Below are positions 39,501 through 52,200 of a stretch of DNA of 64,000 nucleotides, in pieces (positions within the stretch are counted from its first letter, which is position 1; every line of letters begins with the position of its first letter). The translations under genes were made by a program, and so were the position numbers. This DNA comes from Oryzias latipes (taxonomy: Eukaryota; Chordata; Actinopteri; Beloniformes; Adrianichthyidae): positions 9,515,261 to 9,579,260 of the forward strand of contig NC_019866.2 in assembly GCF_002234675.1 (NCBI RefSeq), read 5' to 3'. The notes under the pieces were generated by a model. It did not search any database. It had not been told where the DNA came from and was given only the letters and a program-made list of their open reading frames with translations.

Positions 39501-42500
39501 TATATGCATCTTGAACAGTGGTTGATACTTTGTTACACTTTTTTTAGCAACTACAGCAATTTTTGATAAAATTTTTAGTATGTAAGCAAAACTTGAAAAA
39601 AGATTTGTATGAAATCAGCAATCAAATACAATTTTCCACAGAAATGCAGGTATGACAGGTTTATTTTGTCATTTTTAAATGAATGAATTAACAATATTTT
39701 AGTATCCTGCTTCCCATGTGCTGAAATGGCCTCCAGCCCCCGTGTGACCCTGTAGAAGATTAAGCTGGTGTGGAAAATGTGCGAACAACTGAAATTAATA
39801 CAAATCGAGAGAAGAGACACTCTCATTTCAGGACTAGAAAATGAGCTTTTTCCGTCAATTGTCTTCTTAACAGTCAGCAGCAATTCTATTTAACACACAT
39901 TTAAAGGCAGTCAACTCAATATTTTATATAAATACCAAAAAGACTTCATTTTTGTGCGCTACAGGAAATGCTTTTATCTTTCAGATACCTTTAAGAATTA
40001 TTTCCAGATTCTGTTTGTCCTGATTAACATTGGATCAAACAATTAAAGCAGTTGTAGGAAATGGATCTTATCAAATCTTAAGAAATATTTTTTGACAAAT
40101 TTTGATTCAGAACCAGTTGGTAACAACGAAAGTATGACAGAAACAACCCACATGGACATAAAAGGCTCAGCTCACAGTTGTTGTTGCCTTGCAGCAGCTG
40201 TAGTTTGTAGATCTTCTTCACTTGATGAAAGAGCTGTGTGAAGCAGCATCCAGCCAGCACCTAAACGCTTCCCACACATGCTCGTAGAGAACAGGGCAAA
40301 GGCTCATCCACACCGAACACTCACGCTCACAAAGCACAGGTAAATCTCAAAATGTTCCATCATTGTTTTTCATTGTTTCCTGCCCACAATCACCAGATGT
40401 GACCTCACGATAAAAAGCATTTGTTGGAATACGTTGTAAACTGGGACACAAAAGGGGCTCGCATCCTTATCTCAAACGTGAGTCACAGTCAGAACCTCTC
40501 TCCCACGCCAGACCAGGGTCAGCAACAAACACTTGACAAGCACATCCCATAGCTGCTAATGTCAGGACTGCTGTTTCTTTTTTTGTTTTGTTTTTAGTGC
40601 TCCTGGTTTCTTATAGTTATAGCAGGAAAATAATAATAGTTAATAGTTTTTTTTAATAGTTTTAGTGGGCACAGTAGGGATCAGTTAATCCCATTTAAAT
40701 CCTGTTCTCCCTTCAGCAGCCTCTTTGATACAGTATATATAAGAAAATTCTCACAATTTTGTTTATCTCTTTGTGGTCTATTTGCATCCCAGGTTGGTAG
40801 ATGAGTTCAAAAATGCTTCTCTTCTTGAACCTAAAATGCAAAATATTATTTTATTCTCCGTTTGATCAAGCACACCATTGCACTTGAGAGAAGATAGACG
40901 GCGATGGGCAGCAGCTGCACACTGTAGAGCCATTACAGTGTGACCTGTGGCTGCTGGTCCAATAAAGCTGATTCGTAATTGTAGCTGATTTCTGTCTCTG
41001 CAGTGCTGTTCATTGTTTCATCACTCTAATTGGTTGATAAAGTTGCTAGATCCTGCATTAGTGCTGTGCTGGAAACATCTCTATTGGAATAGATTAATTC
41101 CCTCATTTATAGATGTTGCAAAAGTTTCATTTGTCTTTAGTTCTCTTAGATTAAAGATTGATGGATTAGCATGCCAAAAAAAAAAAGTTCTAAACAAGAC
41201 TTGAGTTACTGAAGCCGAGTGTAATATTATTCTTTCGCCATTGCTATTATCAAGTTGTAAATCATGCTGGATCAGAGAGCTGCTTATCGGATCTTTGAAT
41301 CTGCATATCCGACATGCACTTGCATGCTTTGCCATGTCTAATTTAGTCGTAGCATGGGAAGCAAAGAGAATGTATGGTGTATATATATACACAGAGACCC
41401 GTCTGCCTCCTGTTTCAGCAGTCAGGTATAAGCCGATGCTCCCAGAGCCTGAGAGCTAAAAACATTTTCATTGTGATGCATGTAAAATTTTGATCCAGGA
41501 CATTGCTCCTGAATAAGATAAAAACATAAACCAGATAACCACTTTGTGGATTTGTGTGGGAAATTACGTTCATGAATAAACCAATAAAAACAAAGGAGAT
41601 TTCTTGTTTTGAGGAGATAAGAAGAACACATTTCTATTTTTAGAGAGGAGCTTAACATTGAGGAGGCTTTCAAAATACCTTTATGTTTACCTGGGGAACA
41701 AACTGAGCTTATGCTCTGCTTTGGGATCAATTATATGTCCTTATATAGCTTCAGAGCTCAAGGAACTCAAACAAACTAATGAAGAAAACTGGCTTTTAGT
41801 AAAGATGGTCTTTCCACCCCAATGTTTTTTGATGTAATTTAGTGTTTTAGTTGCTTTTTGTGATCAATATAAAATGGAGCAATTTAATTTTGCTTCTGGG
41901 ATTCAAAAGCAATATCTAATTTTTTTGAGTGCACAGTCATGCCATCCTTTTGATCGCTCTGCCTCCATTTTTTTCCCTTTTTTTTTTGAGCGGCAATTTT
42001 TTAACATCTTTTGGTAAAATGCTTTTACCTAAAATAAAGGTAAATTACAATCTTGTGATCTAAAGGACAGGAAATATGTCATGTTGCAGGTTGTGCCTCG
42101 CTTTCAGAAAGTTGATAGATTGCTGCTCCTGCGCAGACTTTTCCGGAGCTGCTATTGTTTTTGTCAGTGGGTTTTGTTTGTTGTTTTTGTCCTTCCTCTC
42201 TGTCCGCATTCATCCATGCACATAACGCTTCTGTAATTTTATTTCCTGTACAGCCTAATAAAAGGAAACATAAGTACTCTTCAACAAACAACAGTAATTC
42301 CTAGTGGCCATTGTACTGAGCCATCCTGCATGCACTTGAGCATGAGCAGTTTTTTGTGTTGTTTTGGACATTTGCGTCAGTCTCTTCTGTTCTAACTTTT
42401 ATTTCTAACACAAATGCTAAAAAATGAGCATCCTTTAAACGTAAAATAAAATATCTTTTAATCTGAACTGAGCAAAGCAGGAATGAAAGATTTGGTGAAT

Positions 42501-43849
42501 CTATTTTAGGAAGCCGTATCCCTAGGTAAAAAATAAAGACAGGAACAAACCAAGAGGTCAGCCTTGGCTCTGCCTGTGCGACTCTCAGCTGTCGCTACAC
42601 CTAAAGTCAGATGTGCAACAGTAGCAGTACAAGATATTTCCTGCAAGAAAGGCTCAGTTAGGCAATACAACACTTGCATCAACAGGCCTCAAATAATCTG
42701 AAGCATCATTAAGCCAAACGAATGGGAGTGGACCCCCATTAGTATATATTTTTAAAAATCATAACATACCCATAACTCACAACACCTAATAAATGACCTG
42801 CAGAGCAGACATGCTTTAAGAAAAATAAACATGAATAAATGCTTGTTTTAAAGAAAAACCTATCATATGCTTTAATGCAAAAGAAGATTTTCTGATCTTT
42901 GATCTATGATTAATGCAGAAAAAACTATGAATATGATGTAGAAAATGTAAATCTGCAAACTTTCCTCAACTTTCCATACTGAAATAATTTGTGCTGGAGT
43001 TTTTATTTACAGGATTTTATCATTTATCTCAAATATTATAATGCCAATAGGGCTGTTTTAAGGCATATCGTTTTTCAGCATGAAAGGTTCCTAGTTTGAT
43101 AGCGGAATCTTGCCCAGTTTCATCCCAAAGTCCAAAAAGACGTTTTATGTGTTAATTGTTTACAAGGTTCACAAGTGTTTGTGTGTCTGTTCCAGTGTGA
43201 GACCCTGTACTGGAATGGTTACCTGCTGGGGTCTACCCTACCTTTGCTATAATAACATACCAATAAAATGAAATTAATAGGTATTTTTTTTGAGCATTTG
43301 TGTGTGTATCTGTGGACCGGCCCAGCCATTTTGGTAAACATTAATAAGTGAAAGTTAAAGTAATAAACCTTGAGAATTTTAGTGTATATAATCTACTCCA
43401 TGCCTATGTTTACTTTAGTTTTTGGCTTTTTTTTAAAGATTTTTTTTGTTTTTATTTAGTCAAAGTCACTGTTCGTGTCCCAGCTGAATCAAGTTATAGA
43501 AACTGAAGTTAAATGAGAAGGTCCATATTCTGTAAATTGTCCATGGTTGCTCCAAGGTTGGTATTTTTTCTTCCATAATTTTTTCTCCCATTTTTTCTTC
43601 ATCTCTTTGGTTTTAACAGATTTTTTTGAGGTTCTCTGTGCTGTAATATTTGCAGACAATGTTTATCGCGGTCCTTGTCTTTTTGCGAGCTGTTATTGCT
43701 GTAGCTGTATAAGTTGAGCTCAAGTTGTTTTCCAGAACTCTGTTAAAAATCAGGGTCACTACCGACTTTAGTGCAGAATTCCAGGCACCATGGATTTCTT
43801 GAAATTTTAGTTTACTCCTCTATTTATTGCTGTATTTGTTTTGCTCAGA

Positions 43850-43985
43850 CGTCCATTATCAAACACTTCTTAAAGTTTCACGAGATTTGCACCACTTCAA
43901 CATTTCTCACCAAGCCTCCTGTTGGTGTGATGCGCTAGTATCTGTGGTAACTGTGGTGGTGACAGTCCAGTGTGAACATTGTATG
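43850..43985 (+). mobile_element. CTACGTTCACAC-family MITE, copy I (3' fragment)
   Basis: Shares TTTCACGAGATTTGCACC, CACCAAGCCTCCTGTTGG, GCGCTAGTAT and a terminal CCAGTGTGAACATTG with the 3' part of the copy at 36.1 kb. The 5' part is missing. Confidence 0.4.
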
Positions 43986-46180
43986 CCTAAAGCAAGTTAA
44001 AAAAAAACCAAGTTTTTTATTGTATGTATGTAGCATCACAGTAACATTTGCGCAACTTGTAGGAGCCACTCAGCTCTTTTCTGTCTCAACTGCCGGTCTG
44101 AACAAAAAAAAAGACATTTCTATACAAACATTGAAGATGTTTGTTTTGATATTTTAATTTTTGCCTTTTTCAGTTGTGACCTGATATGTAAAATGATTTA
44201 TAGAGGCTAGAACATAGCATTTCTTGGAAATATAGTTTTCCCATTTTTTTTGCTCAATCTCTGAAATTTTGAGATTTAATCATCAATTCTTTAATCAAAA
44301 CTGACAGACATCTTACATTTTTCCAGATTGCAAAGTAGCAGCGGCTGCTTTTGTTGCTGATATTATTTCAATAAACATTTGTGCGCTCCACAACAGCGTT
44401 TTGCTTGAAATTCGGATGATTAGAGATTAGCCAAATAGGTCTGCTGCATGATTCTTATCAAAACAGAATGGAAATTAGGTACAGCTTCTATTATTCTGGC
44501 TGATCTTTTCCTTAAACAAATACAGTCTAGTCTAATGTCTAAAATGTCACGTGTCGTCTCTTATTTTACATCCTGATACGCAGTTTGTATTTGCCCTGAT
44601 TCGTTCAGTCCGAACTGCAGCATGTCAGTTTCTGTTGTAAGCAAAAGTTGTTTGTTTTTGAATTATTGGTACATGAAAAATCAGGTCAGAAGACTTGTCA
44701 GGAAAGTTTATTTTTTCTTTCTGCTTAGCTCCCACACTTTTGTAAACCCTATCTGTGCTCCCCCCCTCATGTAAGCCCACCTGCTGGGATAAGTTCGGTT
44801 AATCATTGTTTCTCCTCAGTGCTTCGTTGCAAAATGAGGTGCATGGCGCGCTGGCGTTTGAGGAATAGTCCTTAAAGGTTAAAAAGTGAGAAAGGGACAC
44901 CTTCGAAAAACTGTCACATATGGAGTGACAGCTGTAGAAAAGATGGAAATGTCAGTGCTTCTTTGGTGAAAAAATGTTCGCTCAACAGTGATGCCTCACT
45001 CTTCTCTGTGGTAAGAACTAACGGGGGACTTTTCCACTGCAGATGTTTGTTCCAGCTGTGCTTTCATGTCCCTCCTGTGGCTGATACTGACAGGTTTTGT
45101 TGGGTCTCAGGGGCCTGCACACTGATTTCTAATGACCTTGAAAAGGGTTTCTGCACAAAAACCTCAACTTCTTTCACGGTGCTGTGAAAATCTGCAACTT
45201 GTCTGACTGCGTGTGCAACACTTAGAGCTGTTATCTCGGTTTAACCGGTTTTAACCCTGTGGCGTTCCAGAGAAAAGCAGCACTGACCCTTCAGGCACCC
45301 ACTGTAATGAGTCAGTCTTTGCTGCTGATAATGCTAATTCCATCCAGTGGTTATTACTGTGGTGATTTAGGAAGCAGGGTTCTTTAGTTTAGATATAATC
45401 AAATGTGACTTCCAGGAGAGCCTTGTAATCAATTGGGCGAGTATTTCAATTGAGACTTCTGCTGTGTTTTTTCAAACTCTGGTTCTCATCGACACATTTA
45501 GTTCACAAAACGTTTTGGACGGACCTTTTAAAAAAAAACACAAACCACACACTGTCCATCTGCTATGACACTTTAATGTCTTATCCTTTGGGTAAATGTC
45601 CACCCCCTGAGTAACCAAAACACATCAACATGACCCCGTCCTCTTAACTGCCGCCAGACTTTGAACAGAATGGAATTTGAAACGTTTCAGCCAAAAATGT
45701 TTCCATTGTCAAGGTGTTTTTTGCAGAAACGTTTCAGATTTCGTTTGGTTCTCCGGCTTCAAACAAATCTGTTAGGAATGTGCGGCAATCAGTGCACAGG
45801 TGAGTGACCTCTGGCACACTCTGACACAAACACGGGTTAATTCTAACATGAAAGTGCAGCAGGCTGTGAGTCACTGAGTGAGCATGGGTCCTCTGAGTTG
45901 CAGCTGTCTATCTGATGGAAGAAACAGTCTTTCCCGGAGGCTTTTGACCTTTTACTTGATTATTCTAACAGCCTTCATCTGGATAGTTTTGTATTCAAAC
46001 TGCTTAAAATTTTCATTTTTCAAAGTAGTAGATACAATATGAAATTAGTTTGAATGTATATTCACTCCAATGGAGATGTGACCACACTTCTCCTCATGTG
46101 GTCATATCATTTTGAATGGTTGAGCTTAACTGAGTTAATGTGTTTGCCGTTGACGGGTTTTGTGTCTCTGTGTCATCCAG

Positions 46181-46274
46181 GCGGTGTGGCGAGTGTAGAT
46201 AAGACCCCTAATGAGGTGAAAACTCCTCCCCAACCTGCAGTGTTCCTTTCCAGCACCAAAAGCAGGAACAAGGG
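46181..46274 (+). promoter_or_regulatory. 5' untranslated part of the receptor's first coding exon
   Basis: A clear acceptor TGTGTCTCTGTGTCATCCAG ends at 46180, so the transcript must have an upstream non-coding exon. The leader holds a minimal upstream ORF, ATG AGG TGA (46211-46219), before the main ATG at 46275, which could modestly restrain translation. Confidence 0.6.
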
Positions 46275-49200
46275 ATGTCCGAGCCGTTACTCTTCTTGAA
46301 AGTGCTCATAGTGTCCTGCAGCATCCAGGTAGGTCATGCACCTTAATGCAAGAAATATCCTTTGTTTTTGTTGTTTTGTAGCTGAAGTACACACGTAAAG
46401 TAGTATCTGAAGCCTTTAGAAGCAACGGTTATTTCTTTAGCTGCAAAAATATACATAACTTCCAATGAATAGGAATAGGATTTCAGATATTTTATGCTTC
46501 TGTTTTACTGTAAATAAACCTGGATTAGCATGTCTTCTTAATCAGGCGTTTGATTGAACTGTCACCACCTCTTTAGATGTCTTCTGCTGCTACCATGGAT
46601 AAGCTTAAGGAAAGCTGGAGGCTCTATATGGAAGAGTGCAAACGGAACAACAGTCAAGATCCACCCAGCACTGGTGATTAAATCTGGATCTCTTTATACA
46701 TTTCAAATGATTTTCAATACAATGGGTTAATTTCTGACCTTGGTAGTGCAGAGAGTAACTTTAAATTCCTGTTCTGATCATATTTTGGGCTATTTTCTAA
46801 CCGTTATCAGGGGTCTTTTAATTATGACTACTTTTATTTTAGTATGCCATTTTTTAGCCAATATCTGAATCCTTGTGTCATTTTCTAGGACATAATTCCT
46901 GGAGAGCATAAGTAGTTCATTGGAAATTCATATCTGAGTTTTGGGTTGAGCCTGCCCCATTTCCCATCATCCATCTATTCTCACAATCTCCTACTAGTTT
47001 ACAGCCTCTCACATCCCCAATCTAACATTACTGGTGTAACAAAAATGGCGAGCAAAAATGGAACTAATCAGCAGCACAGTTTTGATTTAGATGCCAGCTC
47101 GGATGAGGAAAACAAAGACGTACATGGATCTATTTTTTTGCAATTGGATGACTCAGAATGGAGCGCAGCCGGGAGCTTGTGGCCCACCAATTGTAGCTTC
47201 TACATCACAAGATTTTTCCAACGGCATTCCTTTGTCTGCTCCTGATTCACAAAGACTTGATTAAAAAATACTCAGAATTGCCATTTTGAGCTTAATATTT
47301 TTAAAGTATGTCCTCCATCAACAGAAAAATTCCATAAGAACATGTTCAAAACACAATTTCATCTGAGTCGGTCTTCAAACAGATAACTTTTCTGTTATTA
47401 TTCTTTGTAGCTGTCATGTTGTTTAGTTTTGTTGAGCTTATCAAAAAAGGAAAAAAAAATCCAACTTGAGATGGTTTGCTATGATTGTGCAAACTCTCTG
47501 ACCTTTTCATGGATTTACCACGATATCCCGGGGCGGGAGCCATCACCCGTGTATCCAAGACAATGAAAGAGGAGTTCATCACTCTCTGCAGTGGAGACAC
47601 ATCACTTCACCACATTATGTGTCTCTACCTGGCAATGTGGTGTGACGGCTACTAAAGGGCTGGGACACAAAACATTTGGTGGGAGATTTCTTTATTCCCA
47701 TCTTTAGGACCAACTGCTGTCAGGTGTAAACAGTGAGGCACCTGTAAAAAAGAAAATATATTTAAGAAAATAAAATGTTTTTTATTTAAATACCTTAAAA
47801 AAAGGATTGACCGCACTTATAAGGTATATTTTTTACATTTTATTTTTATCTAATGAGAAAAAAACTAATGAAAGTAAAAGATAAGATTCCTGGACCATAT
47901 CAGATAACATTTTAAACTGCATTTTTTGTAAGTATAACTCTCATTAGCATTTGTAGGATGACTTTTATTTACTACGATCTTGTGCAGAAACCGTCTTCTG
48001 GCTTAAACTTTCCCACATACACTTCACATGCAGCCGTAGCTTGCAGTTTAGTTGCTGTGCAACAGTGAGTTTCTGTTTATGCATTAAGTGGAAAGCAGCT
48101 CCTGTTTGCTCTATCAGCAAAGTGTTTGACTCCATGGTTTTTCTCTGCTCTTCAGAGACATTACAGTTATTTTCACGGTTTCACGGACAGGAGCGGTATC
48201 AGTCTGACTTCCAAAAAGTCATTTCTCACACTATGGATAAAATTGCACTTCTGCAGCCCTGCAGTGCTCGCATGTTGGTCTGTCAGAGTGGGGGCAGTCT
48301 GGAAAAGATGGAGGTTATGGTTGACATCACTTAATACACCTGAGCGCTGTCTCAATCTGTGCTGAACTTTACATAGATAAATATTTTTTAGACATCGTAT
48401 TACTATTTATGTTTGCCCTTTTTTTTTTTTTTTTTTTTTAACTTCAGAGCTCGTGTGCAATAGAATGTTCGACAAATACGTCTGTTGGCCTGATGGACTC
48501 CCCAACACTACTGTCAGCGTGCCATGCCCGTGGTATTTGCCGTGGTACCATAAAGGTAATAGAAGTGAGTTTAAAAACACATTTCATGGTGTCACAGTGG
48601 AGAAGTGTAACCAGCACCATGTGGTTTACCACAGGGATCCATGTTGGCCGCACTTTCTATTAAAATATACATGTATGCATGTGTGTGTGTGTGCAGTTCA
48701 GCATGGCATGGTGTATCAGGAATGTGATGCCAATGGTAAGTGGGTAACCATGGAGAACACCAGCGAGTGCGACCCACTTGATTCAACCCCGGTGAGAACT
48801 AAAAGTTGATTCTGTCATATAAAAAAAGACATTATACAAGTATTAAATGCAGAAGTTAAGATCTCAAAATGTATTATATTTACATTTTTTATTTGGATTT
48901 GCAGCTGTACTATGGCCACATTCGGATCATGTACACTGTAGGCTATTCCTTATCCCTGGTGGCTTTAGTGTTGGCTCTTGGTATTCTCATATTTTTCAGG
49001 TAAAATTGTTTTTTTAAAGTATTTTCTCTAATTTAGAATGAGTTTTTAGATAATTTATTTTTTTTTTTTTTTAGGAAACTGCACTGCATGAGGAATAACA
49101 TCCATATGAACCTTTTTGCCTCCTTCATCCTCCGAGCCCTGTCCATACTCATAAAAGACGCCCTGTTGGAGGCCAACCACACAGCGCAGGACCTCAGCAG

Positions 49201-52200
49201 AGACCAGGACCAGGGCTTTCCCAGTGCCTCTATGCCTCCCATGGAGCTGCTGGTCAGCAATATGGTCAGTACCGATCTGCAGTCAACTTTATGCTAGAAT
49301 AACCATCACAGAACCATTCAAACTTATAACAAAGAAAAAAATGCCATGAACTCCAAGTTGTTAAAACGTATGAATTTTAATCCTTTTTTTTAATGTTTTT
49401 ATATAATGTATTCATTTACAGAAGCAAATTGGCAGCTTGTGCTCAATTACATAGCTAGGTATCATGTTTTTTTGAAGCGAATTTATGTAAAACCTCGCAG
49501 TCTGGGCTATAACAGCTGCTCTTTTGATCTGAAATGACATAAGGTTCACAGAAAATCTGTGTGATGTTCAGTGAAGCACAAAACGGTCTATCTTCAGCAT
49601 GTCTGCAAGGCCTATGTGGACATGTGGAACCTATATGTGATACAAAAAAAAATACAGAAAAGTGCCTCCATTCATCTTCCATCCATGGCTAATCCCTTGG
49701 AGCCTATCCTTGCTTCTCTTTGGCAAAGCCACAAATAAGTTGATGTTGTAGCTAATATTACAAAAAGTATGACTGACAGCATAAAAAAAAGAAAATAAAA
49801 ATGAACATTGCTGCTTGTGGGATTTATAGAAAACGAGTCTCTGGTCCTTTTACAGACATCTGTCAGCTGTCGAATCGCCGTGGTGATGATGCAGTACAGC
49901 ATTATGGCCAACAGCTACTGGCTGCTGGTGGAAGGCATCTATCTTCACAACCTTCTGGTCATCACTGTGTTTACAGAGAGAAACTACTTTAAAATCTACC
50001 TTTGCATCGGCTGGGGTGAGCTGGTTCGCTTCGTCTGTGAATGTTGTAAAAAACCTTTTATTATATTAAAGTCCCACTCCGAATGTTTGATCTATTGTAA
50101 AAGTGTTCCCAGTGGTCTTTTTAGTATGATTATGCAGTTTTTAGCCTAAATCAAAACACCTGTGTTGTTTTCTAGGACATAGTTTCTGCAGAGCGGAGCT
50201 GTAGTTTCTTAGATTTTGCCTCAGACTTGTGGAGTGGACATTTGGCACGGAGCAACACCGCCCCCCTTTCCCTCACCCTGTTGCTGAGAGTTCGAAGCAG
50301 GAAGCTCTTTTCCAAATTACATTCTTTCATCTGCTCCTGATTCGCAACAATTTGAATAAAGAAATACTCAGAAATACAATTTTAAGCTTAATTTTCTCAA
50401 ATATGTCCTCCCATTATCATAAAAATGCCACTAGAACATGTCAAAAACACGATTTTTATAAGAGTTGGCTTTTATAGAGCTTGACAGATGCAACTATTTA
50501 AAGTGACTTAGCAGTGAAAAATATGACTAAAGAAAATGCAGCTGAGATTTTGATTTAGATAAACAAAAGAAACAATCTCAACGGTGTGATCATAATTACA
50601 TGTACTTTTTTCCTTTTCACAGGGACACCATTAATTTTCCTGGTTCCATGGGTGATCTTGAAATATTTAAATGAAAATCAAGAGTAAGTAAATAAACTGA
50701 CACTAAGGTCATTTTTTTCAAATCATAGAGTAAAAGTATATTTAAAAAAAGACATGAACTTCAACTCAGTTAAAGTCACACTTTACTACTGCTGGGATGT
50801 TATGTTCTTAAATCTTAAGGAGCCTTTCAGGGCTGCTTGGCCAAGATGAGGAAATCCTTTTATTTCAGCACAGGTTACAAAACAGTGTAAATTGTGTCCA
50901 AATGCATGGGAGGAGTTTTTTTGTGTGTGTAAAGTACAGGAAATGGTTCTGCTGTTCCCTTGTGGATATTTCCTTGAATGCTTTTTTTTCTCTTTAGGTG
51001 CTGGGAACAAAACATAAGTATGAATTACTGGTGGATCATTCGAGCCCCGATACTTCTTGCAGTTGTGGTAATTTGTTTTCCATGTTCGAATTTCCTTTTT
51101 TTTAATAATTCAACACTAAAAATATATTTTATTTAGAAATTTCACATAAGCAAGTTGCAACCTGTGCTCAAAGACAGGATACTTTCTGCCAGTTATACTC
51201 TATAATATTCAACATGACTCATTTATTCATGAAGCGTAAAGCGCTGAAGCTGCTTCAGATTCAATGTTTGGGAAGTGTATTTTTCTCTGGAGGTTTTTCG
51301 AGTTAAATAAATATGATTACCGTGCATTTTGATTACAACATACTGTTCATGTCTGCAAAAGGTCATTTTAGAATATTTATATAACTCCGATTTGTCACCG
51401 CCCCTACGTAAAGCCAGACTTCCTGGCGTTTTTCCATGCATTAATCGTCCTGCTAAGTGGCATGTATCCCGCAGGAATTCCTGTGTTTAAGTTGTTTGCA
51501 AAACTTGAGGCCTGGTTCTTATTCTAATGTTGCCTCCCTTATCTGGATCCCACCATGCACAGGGCTGCACAGAATCTCACAAAACTGTGATGTAAATGCA
51601 AAAAATTCAGCAACAAAATGGCAATTACAAGCATTTTATCAAAACGGACCGTCAAGTAGGGGCAGCTCGTGTACTTGTTGCATGTATTCAATTTTTTTCA
51701 TTTGAGTGAGGTTCTATTTGAATTCTGGTCACGGAAAACTTTTCCACATACATATAACTGATTTAGAGTTTTAAACATTTAGTGAATAAATAATTCAACA
51801 CAAATGTTCACAAACTGGACAGTTGTCTACAAAGTAGGTCTTAATTTGAAATTAAAAGAGAAAAGGTTACAACGCGGGAAAATTTCATCAGAAGAAGGCC
51901 TGCTGTTTCTTAAAAGGCCATCTCCATTTACTTGATTAAAATATGTTGTTGTACTTTCATATCTTCCTTCCACCATAAAAAAATAAATATCTTATCTGTA
52001 CTCTTATCAAAATTTTTTAGTGGCTGCAGTTTGATCCTAAAGGTTCCTCAAAACGTCTCAGTTTTTGGTATTTAAAAAAAAACATTAAGATCTTGGAGAC
52101 ACAAAAGCTTCTTTATGTTGTGGATTAATAAAGATAAAGTAATCTAAACAAGAAGCTCTGCTTGCTGCTGGATAATGGATTTTCCACTATGAGAATTTAC

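Larger units (their letters stand above)
22307..46180. other. Gene-poor stretch, possibly a 24-kb first intron
   Basis: No coding exon that I can support. It contains repeat copies B, C and D of the TTAA family, a nested repeat cluster at 33.3-34.3 kb, further copies of a CTACGTTCACAC family (about 36.1 and 43.9 kb), and a (C)22 tract. The longest isolated ORF (34983-35477 +, 164 codons) has low-complexity composition and no motif. If the 22.1-kb exon belongs to the receptor gene, this is its first intron; otherwise it is intergenic. Confidence 0.5.
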
